This document shows, piece by piece, positions 44,012 to 52,434 of a stretch of 64,000 nucleotides of DNA. Positions within the stretch are counted from its first letter, which is position 1. Each line of letters begins with the position of its first letter. The notes under the pieces were generated by a model. It made no database searches. It had not been told where the DNA came from and saw only the letters and a program-made list of their open reading frames with translations. The DNA comes from Hyphomicrobiales bacterium (GTDB lineage Bacteria; Pseudomonadota; Alphaproteobacteria; Rhizobiales; Rhizobiaceae). The stretch covers positions 1 to 64,000 of the forward strand of contig UCMT01000005.1 in NCBI GenBank assembly GCA_900473795.1, in the 5' to 3' direction. The translations under genes and the position numbers were made by a program.

Positions 44012-44350
44012 TCAGGCCGCTTTCGACGCGGCTTTTGCCAACACCTCCGCAGCCCATTGATTGAGGCTTTTCCCGGAGAGTTCCGCCGCCTTGGCCGCCT
44101 GGGCATGCACTTCCGGATCGACACGGAACATCATCTTGCCGGAATAGGGCTTTTGCCGGTTCTTGCCGATCTTCGCACAGGTCTCGATATAGTCGTCAAC
44201 AGCCTCATGGAATGCCGCCTTCAGGCCTTCTACCGTATCCGCATGAAATCCAACGCCATCGGTGATACCCGCCAGTCTACCGAAGAAGATCTCGTCTTCC
44301 GCATCGAACTCGACACGTGCCGAATAACCCTTGTAGGAAAGGACATTCAT
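44012..44350 (-). CDS. hicB: HicB family antitoxin
   Basis: The product is 112 aa. The N-terminal HicB fold (YKGYSARVEFDAEDEIFFGRLAGITDGVGFHADTV, with breaks in family-typical places) is followed by a ribbon-helix-helix-like C-terminal segment (FRVDPEVHAQAAKAAELSGKSLNQWAAEVL). It neutralises HicA and represses the operon. It overlaps hicA by 4 bases, with the toxin gene first, the usual HicAB order. Confidence 0.9.
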   Translation of the reverse strand: MNVLSYKGYSARVEFDAEDEIFFGRLAGITDGVGFHADTVEGLKAAFHEAVDDYIETCAKIGKNRQKPYSGKMMFRVDPEVHAQAAKAAELSGKSLNQWAAEVLAKAASKAA

Positions 44351-44601
44351 GGTGTTACTCCTATGCAGCGCAGGAATTCTCTGGCGGCTCGAACCTGGTA
44401 TCTCTTGGCTTCCTTGGCCGGATGAGGGCGGTGAAAACTTTCTACCTCTGCGCCGAAACAGAACCTCTCGCGCGACCCGTTGCCTTCAATGACGGTACAG
44501 CCGGCAGCGATGAGCAGACCTTCTATATCCGCCCACTCCACGGTGCCTGAAACAGGATCCTTGAAAACCGTAGCGAGGGTCTTCCTGTGTCTGCTGTTCA
44601 T
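44347..44601 (-). CDS. hicA: HicA family toxin (mRNA interferase)
   Basis: The product is 84 aa: NSRHRKTLATVFKDPVSGTVEWADIE, AAGCTVIEGNGSRERFCFG and FHRPHPAKEAKRYQVR. This is the HicA variant with GSRxRF instead of GSHxxF; the catalytic His may be that in HRPHP. It binds and cleaves mRNA at the ribosome when free of HicB. The start at 44601 gives the family length. Confidence 0.88.
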   Translation of the reverse strand: MNSRHRKTLATVFKDPVSGTVEWADIEGLLIAAGCTVIEGNGSRERFCFGAEVESFHRPHPAKEAKRYQVRAAREFLRCIGVTP

Positions 44602-44639
44602 CGCTGCATCATAGTCATGCTTGCAAAAAATGCAAGCAT

Positions 44640-45557
44640 CTATTCCCTCGCCGGCACCGCCTTCAGATACGCCGCGATTGCCTCCCGGTCGCTGGCGGGC
44701 AGTCTGGCGATGTTCTTCTGCACCTCGACCATCGTCCCGCCGACCGTATCGAAATCGGGCGTGAAGCCGGTCTCGAGATAGGTGACGATATCGCTCTCGC
44801 CCCATGCGCCGATGCTTTTCGAGCCCGGGGTGATGTTGGGAATGCGCCCCTCGCCTTCCGGGTTCGGCGCACCGGCCAGCCACCGGTCGGCCTCGAAACC
44901 GCCGAGCGCGTTGCGCGGGGTGTGGCATTCACCGCAATGGCCGGGGCCTTCGACGAGATACTGGCCGCGGGCGAGCTTCGGATTGGCGGTGTCGACCGTC
45001 ACGCGCGGCTTGTCGGTGAAGAACAGGAGCTTCCAGCCGCCGAGCGACAGACGGATATCGTAGGGAAACGGCAGATCATGCGGCGGCGCGACATTGTTGC
45101 TTTTCGGCAGGGTTTTCAGGAAACCCCAGAGGTCGTTGATATCCTTTTGTGTCAGCCGAGCATAGGAGCCGTAGGGAAAGGACGGGTAGAGATGTTCACC
45201 GTTCCTGCCGACGCCGCGCGTCATCGCATTGCCGAAATCGGCGAGCGTCCAGCCGCCGATACCGGCCGTTTCATCCGGCGAGATATTGGGAACATGGAAG
45301 GTGCCGAACGGGCTCTTCAGCGGCAGCCCGCCTGCAAGCACCAGCCTGGCGTCGCCTTCCGATTTCGGCGCCGCGTGGCAACTGGTGCAGCCGCCCGCCC
45401 AGAAGACCTGCTCGCCATTGGCGAGATCCGGTTCGCCGAGCCCTTCCCAATGGGCAGCCGGCCATGGCTCGGGCTTGGTCAGGAACCAGGCGACGCCACC
45501 GGCCATCGCGCCGAACAGCACCAGAGCCGACACCAGCTTGCGAACCCGTGCGCCCAT
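44640..45557 (-). CDS. Diheme c-type cytochrome, membrane-anchored
   Basis: The product is 305 aa. An N-terminal helix (LVSALVLFGAMAGGVAWFL) exports and anchors it. Two heme-binding CxxCH motifs are visible: CTSCH (about residue 57) and CGECH (about 210). GGWTLADFGNAMTRGVGRNGEHLYPSFPYG (split by typical loops) is characteristic of diheme subunits of alcohol/gluconate-type dehydrogenases and related cytochromes. It lies 140 bases after the cytochrome c' gene on the same strand and may be co-transcribed. ATG 45557 is spaced better from GGAGG than a GTG at 45566. Confidence 0.85.
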   Translation of the reverse strand: MGARVRKLVSALVLFGAMAGGVAWFLTKPEPWPAAHWEGLGEPDLANGEQVFWAGGCTSCHAAPKSEGDARLVLAGGLPLKSPFGTFHVPNISPDETAGIGGWTLADFGNAMTRGVGRNGEHLYPSFPYGSYARLTQKDINDLWGFLKTLPKSNNVAPPHDLPFPYDIRLSLGGWKLLFFTDKPRVTVDTANPKLARGQYLVEGPGHCGECHTPRNALGGFEADRWLAGAPNPEGEGRIPNITPGSKSIGAWGESDIVTYLETGFTPDFDTVGGTMVEVQKNIARLPASDREAIAAYLKAVPARE

Positions 45558-45591
45558 CCGCGCCACCCTCCTGCCTCTTGCAAAACACGAC

Positions 45592-45627
45592 GGCGCCGCG
45601 CGTCAAACAGGACGCGCAAAGGACGCC
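45592..45627. repeat. Rhizobial palindromic repeat, second copy of the first hairpin
   Basis: GGCGCCGCGCGTC, a short loop, GACGCGCAAAGGACGCC: the core GCGCGTC/GACGCGC palindrome and the AAAGGACGC tail match the elements at 19990-20033 and 63269-63307. It lies between the two cytochrome genes. Confidence 0.65.
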
Positions 45628-45705
45628 TTCGAAACAGTTGCGGCGCGCCGAGCTTGGAGCCCGGCACGGCATCAGATCATTTTTAGCTGGGAACGACCCG
45701 CCGCC

Positions 45706-46146
45706 TCATTTCTTGAGGCGGTAGGTCTCGTGACAGCCGCCGCAATTCTTGCCGATAATGCCGAGCGCTGCACCGACACCGGCCTGGTCGGCGGGAAGCT
45801 GCGCGAGTGTCGCGTCGACATCGGTGCCAAGCTTGGCGGCCTTGGCCTTGAAGTCGTCCATGTTCTCCCAGATCTTCGGGCTGGCTTCCGATTCCATTCC
45901 GGTTTCCGAACCGGCCGGGAACTGATCGGGGAAGGCCTTGACGTTTTTGCTGATCGTTTCGAGCGACGCCGTGACCACGGCGCCGTCAAAGGGTTTTTCG
46001 CCCTTGGCGATGGCGACGAGCGCGCCCATCGATTGGCCAACGCCCTTCATCAGCCCCTGGCGGAGCACCTGCGGTTCGTCTGCTGCCGTAACGGCGCCGG
46101 CGACACCGGCAATGGCGATTGCAAAAAGCACGGCTCTCAATTTCAT
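45706..46146 (-). CDS. Cytochrome c' (CycP-like)
   Basis: The product is 146 aa. A signal peptide (residues 1-22, ending in VTAA) precedes a four-helix domain, with the heme site CGGCH close to the C-terminus (NCGGCHETYRLKK), the arrangement of class II cytochromes c'. Such proteins bind NO and protect against nitrosative stress in the periplasm. GGGAGAA precedes the ATG at 46146. The diheme cytochrome gene follows. Confidence 0.9.
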   Translation of the reverse strand: MKLRAVLFAIAIAGVAGAVTAADEPQVLRQGLMKGVGQSMGALVAIAKGEKPFDGAVVTASLETISKNVKAFPDQFPAGSETGMESEASPKIWENMDDFKAKAAKLGTDVDATLAQLPADQAGVGAALGIIGKNCGGCHETYRLKK

Positions 46147-46331
46147 GAAATTCTCCCTGTCCGACATAGCCGTGACAGATACTGACGCGGCCATTCCTCT
46201 CGATGCGCCGGCATGATTGCATTTTGCGTTCACGAAGGAAGTAACATTTTTTTGAGATCGAGTTTATGACCGCCTGCTGCAACAGACTGAATTAACAGGA
46301 GTTTTTAACTCAAGTTTCTGTGGCGCAGCCT

Positions 46332-46970
46332 TCAGGCAACGGACGTCCAGCCCTGCCAGGCGGTCAGTGCAGCGACGACGATCAGCACCACGCCGGCCGA
46401 CTTGCCGACCAGGGCCGTCGCGCGCGGACTGGCGATGAGCACGTCGCGGCTGCGACCGGCGGCAAGCGCAAGGCTGCCATAGACAGCGAGCTGGGTGACC
46501 GAGATCATGATCGCCATGATCAGCGCCTGCGACCACAGCGAACCGAACTGCGGCTTCAGAAACTGCGGATAGACGGCCAGCATGAACAGGTAGGCCTTGG
46601 GATTGAGGATGCTGGTCAAGGCGCCGCGGCGAAAACTCGTCCAGAGCGACAGCCGAGCGCCCGGCTCGACCGAGGCGATGGCGATGCTGCTTCTCACCAG
46701 GGAAAAGCCGATCCAGGCGATATAGGCGGCACCGAGCAGGAGCAGCACGTTGAAGAGTTGCGGCACCATGTGCAGCAGCAGGCCGACGCCGAGCGCCGCA
46801 TAGAGCGTATGGAAGACACCGCCCGCCATGATGCCCGCCGTCGCCGTCAGGCCGGACGCCCGGCCGCCCGTCAGCGCATTGGCCATGACGAAGACCATGT
46901 CCATGCCGGGAACGATGATGATGCCAAAGAGAAGGGTGAAGAAGAGCCAGAGATTTTCCGCGTAGGTCAT
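46332..46970 (-). CDS. LysE family amino-acid/metabolite exporter
   Basis: The product is 212 aa with six membrane helices. Family features are IIIVPGMDMVFVMANALTGGRASGL near residue 17 and LTSILNPKAYLFMLAVYPQFL (the conserved NPK) near 125. It would export an amino acid or analogue. It is divergent from a WYL-domain regulator, which very likely controls it. Confidence 0.92.
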   Translation of the reverse strand: MTYAENLWLFFTLLFGIIIVPGMDMVFVMANALTGGRASGLTATAGIMAGGVFHTLYAALGVGLLLHMVPQLFNVLLLLGAAYIAWIGFSLVRSSIAIASVEPGARLSLWTSFRRGALTSILNPKAYLFMLAVYPQFLKPQFGSLWSQALIMAIMISVTQLAVYGSLALAAGRSRDVLIASPRATALVGKSAGVVLIVVAALTAWQGWTSVA

Positions 46971-47057
46971 GTCAGTTGTCCGTCTATCAAGAGATGTGCG
47001 CAATAAGCGCAGCGTTTGTTTTTCAAACACTTGAGGACGTGGTATAGCGTCACCCAA

Positions 47058-47075
47058 CTGACAGGGTTCTGTCAG
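47058..47075. promoter_or_regulatory. Operator palindrome between lysE-like and WYL regulator genes
   Basis: CTGACAG and CTGTCAG are separated by GGTT: a perfect 7-bp inverted repeat in the 138-bp divergent region, 34 bases before the regulator start. It is the best candidate for the regulator's binding site. Confidence 0.6.
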
Positions 47076-47108
47076 GAGCGTTTCGCGCGATGAGGAAAAA
47101 GCTGGTCC

Positions 47109-47807
47109 ATGCGCAAGGCATCGCGACTGTTCGAGATCATCCAGATCCTGCGGCTGGCGACAAAGCCGGTGACGGCAGCACAGATCGCCGAAAGCCTGGA
47201 AGTCACCGTCCGCTCGATCTACCGCGACATTGCAGCGCTTCAGGCGATGCGGGTGCCGATCGAGGGCGGACGCGGCATCGGCTATATCCTCAGGCCCGGC
47301 TTCGACCTGCCGCCACTGATGTTTTCGATCGAAGAGACGGAGGCGATCGTGCTGGCCTTGGCGCTTCTGGAGCGCACCGGCGACGAGGAACTGAAGGACG
47401 CCGCCAAGCGCGTCAACCAGAAGATCGCCGGCGCCATGCCCGCGCCGCTCAGGCAGGCCATGCGCTCCAACGCGCTGCATGCCTGGGGCACGATCGCGCC
47501 GCCGCCCTCAGGGCTCGACCTCGCCCTGGTGCGCCGGGCGATCCGCGACGAGCAGAAACTGCTCATCGACTATCGCGACGAGCTCGGCAGGCCAAGCCAG
47601 CGCACGATCCGGCCGCTGGCGCTGATCTACTATTCGGCGACCGCCGTGGTCGTCGCCTGGTGCGAGTTGCGCACCGCCATCCGCAATTTCCGGGCCGACC
47701 GGGTGGAGCATTGCGCGGCGACGGACAGCCATTTTCGCGGCGAAGGCGACGGCTTGCGGGATTTGTGGATCAGGGGATGGCAGGTGAACAGCGTGGCGGT
47801 GGACTGA
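47109..47807 (+). CDS. YafY/WYL-domain DNA-binding transcriptional regulator
   Basis: The product is 232 aa. An N-terminal HTH_11 (RLFEIIQILRLATKPVTAAQIAE, SIYRDIAALQAMRVPI) is followed by a WYL domain (about residues 140-200) with KLLIDYRDELGRPSQRTIRPL and AWCELRTAIRNFRADRV. WYL domains sense ligands, sometimes nucleic acids. The divergent exporter gene is the probable target. Confidence 0.9.
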   Translation: MRKASRLFEIIQILRLATKPVTAAQIAESLEVTVRSIYRDIAALQAMRVPIEGGRGIGYILRPGFDLPPLMFSIEETEAIVLALALLERTGDEELKDAAKRVNQKIAGAMPAPLRQAMRSNALHAWGTIAPPPSGLDLALVRRAIRDEQKLLIDYRDELGRPSQRTIRPLALIYYSATAVVVAWCELRTAIRNFRADRVEHCAATDSHFRGEGDGLRDLWIRGWQVNSVAVD

Positions 47808-47841
47808 TGTGTCCGGCGTTCTTTGTGCGGGCATATCTGCC

Positions 47842-47862
47842 CCGGGTATCGGACATACCCGG
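47842..47862. promoter_or_regulatory. Perfect inverted repeat after the WYL regulator gene
   Basis: CCGGGTAT and ATACCCGG flank a 5-base spacer. It has no T tract, so a protein-binding site or weak terminator are both possible. The half-site shares GTAT/ATAC with the palindrome at 48061-48073 before the nucleotidyltransferase locus. The remaining DNA to 48104 shows no gene. Confidence 0.4.
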
Positions 47863-48060
47863 AACTCGGTAGCAACTGCCACCCGACTGCGGTCCGCCGA
47901 ACGCCGTCACCGGCAGAAGCGGCAGGGGACGGCTCGCACTATCCCGAAGATGCCGCTTCAGGATGACGAAGAGTCGATCGGTGTTGTTTTGTCGGATCAA
48001 GGCGCGGCACCACAAACTGAAAAATTCGATCTTTTCGTAACAAATATAAAAGCTTGATAA

Positions 48061-48073
48061 GTATCCCGGATAC
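48061..48073. promoter_or_regulatory. Palindrome upstream of the AbiEii-like locus
   Basis: GTATCCCGGATAC is a perfect 6-1-6 palindrome 32 bases before the start of the first gene. It is a plausible autoregulatory operator, as found before most toxin-antitoxin operons. Confidence 0.45.
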
Positions 48074-48104
48074 GCATACATTGACCCATGCGGGAGCTGT
48101 GACC

Positions 48105-48446
48105 ATGTCTGTGAAAGAGCGCATCAAGAGGTATCGGGAGACCGGAGGAGCATCCGATCTCGTCAGGGTGGAAGTTCTCGTTCCCAAAGCACGCCGAGAT
48201 GACATCGTGAATGTTGCGGCAGAATTTCGCTCCGCGCATCGGGCCGAGAAGGCTCGTCTTGTGGAATTCATCAGGATTGCGACCGAGAGGTATGGGCTGA
48301 GAGTTTTCGACAACATCGACATCGAAAAGTTGACCGATCTTCCGCAGAAGGCGCGCGTTGTCGCCAACGCTCTGATGGAGCGCGGGGATGCGCGAGCTTA
48401 TGCAATGGGACGAAAAATGGTCTCCCAGCTCGGAGACGGACGCTGA
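48105..48446 (+). CDS. Small protein upstream of the AbiEii-like nucleotidyltransferase, possible antitoxin
   Basis: The product is 113 aa, helical and basic: KERIKRYRETGGASDLVRVEVLVPKARRDDIVNVAAEFR. The N-terminal part resembles short DNA-binding or ribbon-helix-helix proteins, but no family is certain. Its stop overlaps the next start (TGATG), so the two proteins are made together. The order small gene then nucleotidyltransferase matches bicistronic toxin-antitoxin loci. Confidence 0.6.
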   Translation: MSVKERIKRYRETGGASDLVRVEVLVPKARRDDIVNVAAEFRSAHRAEKARLVEFIRIATERYGLRVFDNIDIEKLTDLPQKARVVANALMERGDARAYAMGRKMVSQLGDGR

Positions 48447-49261
48447 TGGCACTGACGCAGATCCAAAAGGAAATCATGGCCTCCATCGCCGGAAACAGGT
48501 CCGACAGCAGCTACGTTGCTGGCGGCGCGGTCTTGAACATGGACTGGCCACGCATGTCCGATGACATTGACATCTTCCATGATACCGACGAGGAGATCGG
48601 CACCACTGCGGACGCGGATATCGCAAAACTTAAGGCTGACGGTTTCAACGTCTCCATCGAAGTCAACATCTACGGCTGCGTCGAAGCAAGTGTAATGCGC
48701 GGGAGGGAATCTACGCTTGTCCAGTGGATGAGCGAGACCCGAACCCGCTTCTTTCCCCTTGTCAGGGACGACGAATGGGGGGCACGCCTGCACCGTGCTG
48801 ATCTCGCCGTGAACAAGGTGATCGCTGCCTCTTCGCGAACGAAGGCTCGGGACTACGTCGATCTGCTGATGATCGAAAACCACATGTGTCCGCTGGGTCC
48901 AGTGATAATGGCTGCGGCAGGCAAACCTCCCTACTTCTCGCCATTGCGTATAATTGATGAGATTCGGCGCAGAGCCTTGTCCGTCACGAATGATGGCTAC
49001 ACGACGGTTCGGGGCCTGCCTTCCGGCTGGACTGCCGCAATGATCCGGGATGAACTCATTGTTGCTCTGGATCGCGCAGAGAACTACCTGCGCAATGCGC
49101 CCCCCGAGCTCGTAGGGATATTGGCCGTAGACGCCGCAGGCGTTCCGGTGGAGATCCATGATCTCGGCACCGGCGGGATCGAATATCGCAAAGCGACCTC
49201 GGAGCCCGAAGTTACGCCAGATTTGCCTGAAACGGGCAGCCGCTGGGGGGATACAGTCTAA
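48446..49261 (+). CDS. Nucleotidyltransferase AbiEii/AbiGii toxin-like protein
   Basis: The product is 271 aa. The nucleotidyltransferase signature is YVAGGAVLNMDWPRMSDDIDIFHD (about residues 23-46): a GG followed by a DxD-type acidic pair in SDDID. RADLAVNKVIAASSRTKARDYVDL matches the downstream helix of AbiEii/GrbP-like proteins. Such proteins can act as toxins that modify tRNA or proteins, or simply as house nucleotidyltransferases. The overlap with a small upstream gene favours a toxin-antitoxin or defence role, which is inferred. Confidence 0.65.
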   Translation: MALTQIQKEIMASIAGNRSDSSYVAGGAVLNMDWPRMSDDIDIFHDTDEEIGTTADADIAKLKADGFNVSIEVNIYGCVEASVMRGRESTLVQWMSETRTRFFPLVRDDEWGARLHRADLAVNKVIAASSRTKARDYVDLLMIENHMCPLGPVIMAAAGKPPYFSPLRIIDEIRRRALSVTNDGYTTVRGLPSGWTAAMIRDELIVALDRAENYLRNAPPELVGILAVDAAGVPVEIHDLGTGGIEYRKATSEPEVTPDLPETGSRWGDTV

Positions 49262-49351
49262 CCTCGGCGCGGCAGGAGGGGGGCGCGCCTTGTCCTGGCT
49301 CATACTTGCTGCGCAGCGCTGCAAGAGCTGACGCGCAGCCCTCCTCCCCCG

Positions 49352-50632
49352 TCAGTGCATCATCGCCAGCGCCGCGGAGAAGAAGTCCTCGCCGCCGAAG
49401 TTTCCGGATTTCAGCGCCAGCAGCATGTCGCCCTGCGCATTGCCGACCGTGCGCAGCACCGGCACGCCGGGCGCGATCTCCGGGCCGATCAGGAAGGCCG
49501 GGATGGCGAGCCTGTCGACCGCGGCACCCGAGGTTTCGCCGCCGGCGACGACCAGGCGCCGCACGCCTCTTGCCACCAGTTCGGCGGCGATGATCGAGGT
49601 TGCGGTTTCGATCGCGTGGCCGGAGGCGTCGCGTCCGTATTGCGCTTGCAGCCGGGAAACGGTTTCCGGCGCCGCACTCGCGGCGACAACGACAGGGCCG
49701 GCGGAAACGCGGTCTCCGGCCCAGGAAATTGCCGCGGCAATCTCGTCGGGGCCGGCAAGCAGTTTTTCCGGGTCGAGCCGCAGAACCGGCATCGATCGTT
49801 CGGCGACCTCGAGTTGCCGGAGCGTTGCCTTGGAGCAACTGCCGGCGACGATCGCCGAAAGGCCGCCAACGGGGCGAATGGCGTCTGCCGTTGTCGTCAC
49901 CCCGGACGATACCCGGCCGGAGCGGACGAGCGCACGGGCAAGGCCAAGCCCGAGACCCGAGGCGCCGGTGGACACCGGCGTTTCCAGCGCGATCGCACCG
50001 AGCGTCTCGAGATCGCGTTCGAAGACCGCATCCGCAATCGCCGTCCTGACACCCGCCGCACGCAAGGCCTCGAGCCGGGCTCGGACCGTATCAGCTCCCG
50101 CCGCGATTGACGGCAGATCGACAAGCCCGACGGCGCCACGCGATTGTCGGGCGAGAACCCGCACGAGATTGGCATCGTGCATCGGATTGAGGGGGTGGTC
50201 CTTGAGCGGGCTTTCGTTCAGCGGCTGTCCGCCGACGAAGAGATGGCCGAGATAGACGGTGCGGCCCGTTTCCGGAAAGGCTGGCGTCACCAGCACCAAG
50301 CCGCCGCCCGCGGCATCGCTCAATGCCTCGGTGACCGGACCGATATTGCCGGCATCGGTCGAATCGAAGGTCGAGCAGATCTTGTACAGCACATGGGTCG
50401 CGCCACGCCCGCGCAGCCATCGTTCGGCTTGCGTCGCCGCAGCCACGGCGTCGGGCGCCGCGACCGAGCGGATCTTCAGGGAAACGACCACGGCGTCGAC
50501 GTCCGGCAGTGCCAGCGACGGATCGGGGATACCGACCGTCTGCACCGTGCGCAGGCCGTTCCTGGTCAGCGTGTTGGCGAGATCGGACGCGCCCGTATAG
50601 TCGTCAGCGATTGATCCGAGCAATATAGCCAT
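49352..50632 (-). CDS. otnK: 3-oxo-tetronate kinase (four-carbon acid sugar kinase)
   Basis: The product is 426 aa, the DUF1537 two-domain kinase. The N-terminal GSIADDYTGASDLANTL and YKICSTFDSTDAGNIGPV and the C-terminal LVVAGGETSGAAV are family signatures. It phosphorylates 3-oxo-tetronate at C4 using ATP. It is the last gene of the ltnD-otnI-otnK run, with a 3-base gap to otnI. Confidence 0.92.
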   Translation of the reverse strand: MAILLGSIADDYTGASDLANTLTRNGLRTVQTVGIPDPSLALPDVDAVVVSLKIRSVAAPDAVAAATQAERWLRGRGATHVLYKICSTFDSTDAGNIGPVTEALSDAAGGGLVLVTPAFPETGRTVYLGHLFVGGQPLNESPLKDHPLNPMHDANLVRVLARQSRGAVGLVDLPSIAAGADTVRARLEALRAAGVRTAIADAVFERDLETLGAIALETPVSTGASGLGLGLARALVRSGRVSSGVTTTADAIRPVGGLSAIVAGSCSKATLRQLEVAERSMPVLRLDPEKLLAGPDEIAAAISWAGDRVSAGPVVVAASAAPETVSRLQAQYGRDASGHAIETATSIIAAELVARGVRRLVVAGGETSGAAVDRLAIPAFLIGPEIAPGVPVLRTVGNAQGDMLLALKSGNFGGEDFFSAALAMMH

Positions 50633-50635
50633 CGT

Positions 50636-51412
50636 CTAGCTCCGTGCAAAAGGTCTGAACCAGCCAAGGCCGTCCAGTGTGTGGCCGCGCGGGATGTATT
50701 CGCAGCCGATGAAACCGTCGTAGCCAAGGCGATCGATTTCGCCGAACAGATAGGGATAGTTCAACTCCTCCCCGTCCGGCTCGTTGCGTGACGGCACGCT
50801 GGCGATCTGGATATGGCCGGTGATCGGCATGAGGCGGCGCAAGGCCATGACCACGTCACCGTGGATGATCTGGCGGTGATAGATGTCGAACTGCAGCTTG
50901 AGGTTCGGCTGGCCGAGATCCGCGATCAGCCGCTCGGCCGCGCCGAAGTCATTGAGGAAATATCCCGGCATGTTTCGGCCGTTGATCGGCTCGAGCAGGA
51001 GGTCGATGCCCTCCTCTGAAAGCCGCCCGGCGGCGTAGGCGACGGAGCGCCGGTAAGAAGAGGCCGCGTCTTCGTCATCGGGATCAGCAAGACCGGCCAT
51101 CAGATGCAACCGCTTCACGCCCGTCGCTGCCGCGTAGTCCAGCGCCCGCTCCACATCCGACTTCAATGCTTCGAACCGTCCGGGAAGGGCCGCGATGCCG
51201 CGCTCGCCGGCTGCCCAGTCGCCCGGCGGCAGGTTGAACAGGGCCTGCTGCAGATTGTTGCGGGCAAGCCGCTCGGCGATCGCCTCCGGCGGGGCTTCAT
51301 AGGGAAAGAGATATTCGACGGCGGCAAAGCCGGCATCGGCCGCGGCGTCGAAGCGGTCGAGGAACGGCCATTCGTTGAACATCATCGTCAGGTTGGCGGC
51401 GAAAACCGGCAT
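50636..51412 (-). CDS. otnI: 2-oxo-tetronate isomerase (hydroxypyruvate isomerase-like)
   Basis: The product is 258 aa, a TIM-barrel Hyi/OtnI protein. FAANLTMMFNEWPFLDRFDAA at the start, LLLEPINGRNMPGYFLND (catalytic Glu) and LQFDIYHRQIIHGD and GCEYIPRG (second Glu) are conserved. It converts 2-oxo- to 3-oxo-tetronate between the dehydrogenase and the kinase. It lies 12 bases after ltnD. Confidence 0.92.
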   Translation of the reverse strand: MPVFAANLTMMFNEWPFLDRFDAAADAGFAAVEYLFPYEAPPEAIAERLARNNLQQALFNLPPGDWAAGERGIAALPGRFEALKSDVERALDYAAATGVKRLHLMAGLADPDDEDAASSYRRSVAYAAGRLSEEGIDLLLEPINGRNMPGYFLNDFGAAERLIADLGQPNLKLQFDIYHRQIIHGDVVMALRRLMPITGHIQIASVPSRNEPDGEELNYPYLFGEIDRLGYDGFIGCEYIPRGHTLDGLGWFRPFARS

Positions 51413-51424
51413 GGTGGCGTTCCT

Positions 51425-52369
51425 TTACTGCTTCTCCGGCTCTTTGGCCGCACCGGGCAAAGCTGCGCCCGAGAGCTGGGCGTAGAGGCGCGCGAGCGAG
51501 GAATCGTCATCGCGGCCCATGCCGGCACCCGAGGCGGCGAGATACATCTGCAGGGCCGCAGCCGCCAGCGGCACGGGATAGCGCTCCGAGCGGGCCATGT
51601 CCTGGACGATGCCAAGATCCTTGACGAAAATCTCGATGCTGCTGAGGGGAGTATAGTCTCCGGCCAGCACATGCGGCACGCGGTTTTCGAACATCCACGA
51701 ATTGCCGGCCGAGGCGGTGATCACTTCATAGACCTTGTCGAGATCGAGGCCCTGCCTGGCGGCAAACGTTATCGCTTCGCAGGCGGCTGCGATGTGCACG
51801 CCGGCGAGAAGCTGGTTGATCATCTTGAAGGCAGCACCGGTTCCGGCGGCGTCTCCGAGCTCGTAGACCTTGCCGGCCATGGCGTCGAGACCCGGGCGGG
51901 CCGTGTCGAACGCCTGTTTGGAGCCGGATGCCATGATCGTCAGTGCACCGCTCGCCGCCTTGGCCGCGCCACCCGAAATCGGTGCGTCGAGATAATGCAG
52001 GCCGAGAGCCTCCACCCGTTGCGCCAGATCGCGCGCGACGGCGGGATCCATGGTTGCCGAGGAGATGAAGACGGCTCCGGGCTTCATCGTGCCCGCGACG
52101 CCCTCGGGGCCGAACAGCACGGCCTCGGTCTGCGCGCCGTTGACAACGACGGAAACGACAATGTCGGCATGGTTTGCCGCGCCGGCGGGCGTGGCTGCGC
52201 CACGTCCGCCGTCGGCAACAAAGCGATCCACCGCCGCAGGCGTGATGTCGTAGCCGACGACCTCGAGACCGGCGCGCTTCATCGACCGGGCCATTCCGAG
52301 CCCCATGGAACCAAGACCGATGACGGCCGCGACAACGGCGGGGCCGGAGTTTTCAGCAAGCGGTGACAT
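51425..52369 (-). CDS. ltnD: L-threonate dehydrogenase (beta-hydroxyacid dehydrogenase family)
   Basis: The product is 314 aa. The Rossmann motif AVIGLGSMGLGMARSM is at residues 15-30, the substrate loop is DAPISGGAAKAASGALTIM and the catalytic Lys is in AAFKMINQLLAG. It oxidises a tetronate such as L-threonate to 2-oxo-tetronate with NAD+. The identification rests on family motifs plus the otnI-otnK-otnC neighbours. The ATG at 52369 begins the family N-terminus. Confidence 0.9.
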   Translation of the reverse strand: MSPLAENSGPAVVAAVIGLGSMGLGMARSMKRAGLEVVGYDITPAAVDRFVADGGRGAATPAGAANHADIVVSVVVNGAQTEAVLFGPEGVAGTMKPGAVFISSATMDPAVARDLAQRVEALGLHYLDAPISGGAAKAASGALTIMASGSKQAFDTARPGLDAMAGKVYELGDAAGTGAAFKMINQLLAGVHIAAACEAITFAARQGLDLDKVYEVITASAGNSWMFENRVPHVLAGDYTPLSSIEIFVKDLGIVQDMARSERYPVPLAAAALQMYLAASGAGMGRDDDSSLARLYAQLSGAALPGAAKEPEKQ

Positions 52370-52399
52370 GACGATATTCTCCAGTAAGGTGAAGTCTAC

Positions 52400-52428
52400 G
52401 CCCCTCCGGGGTACCGTCCCGGAGGGGC
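52400..52428. promoter_or_regulatory. Strong stem-loop between the MFS transporter and ltnD genes
   Basis: GCCCCTCCGGG (52400-52410) pairs perfectly with CCCGGAGGGGC (52418-52428). No T tract follows on the minus strand, so it looks like an mRNA-stabilising or partial-termination hairpin that could raise transporter mRNA relative to the enzymes downstream. Confidence 0.6.
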
Positions 52429-52434
52429 TGTAGT

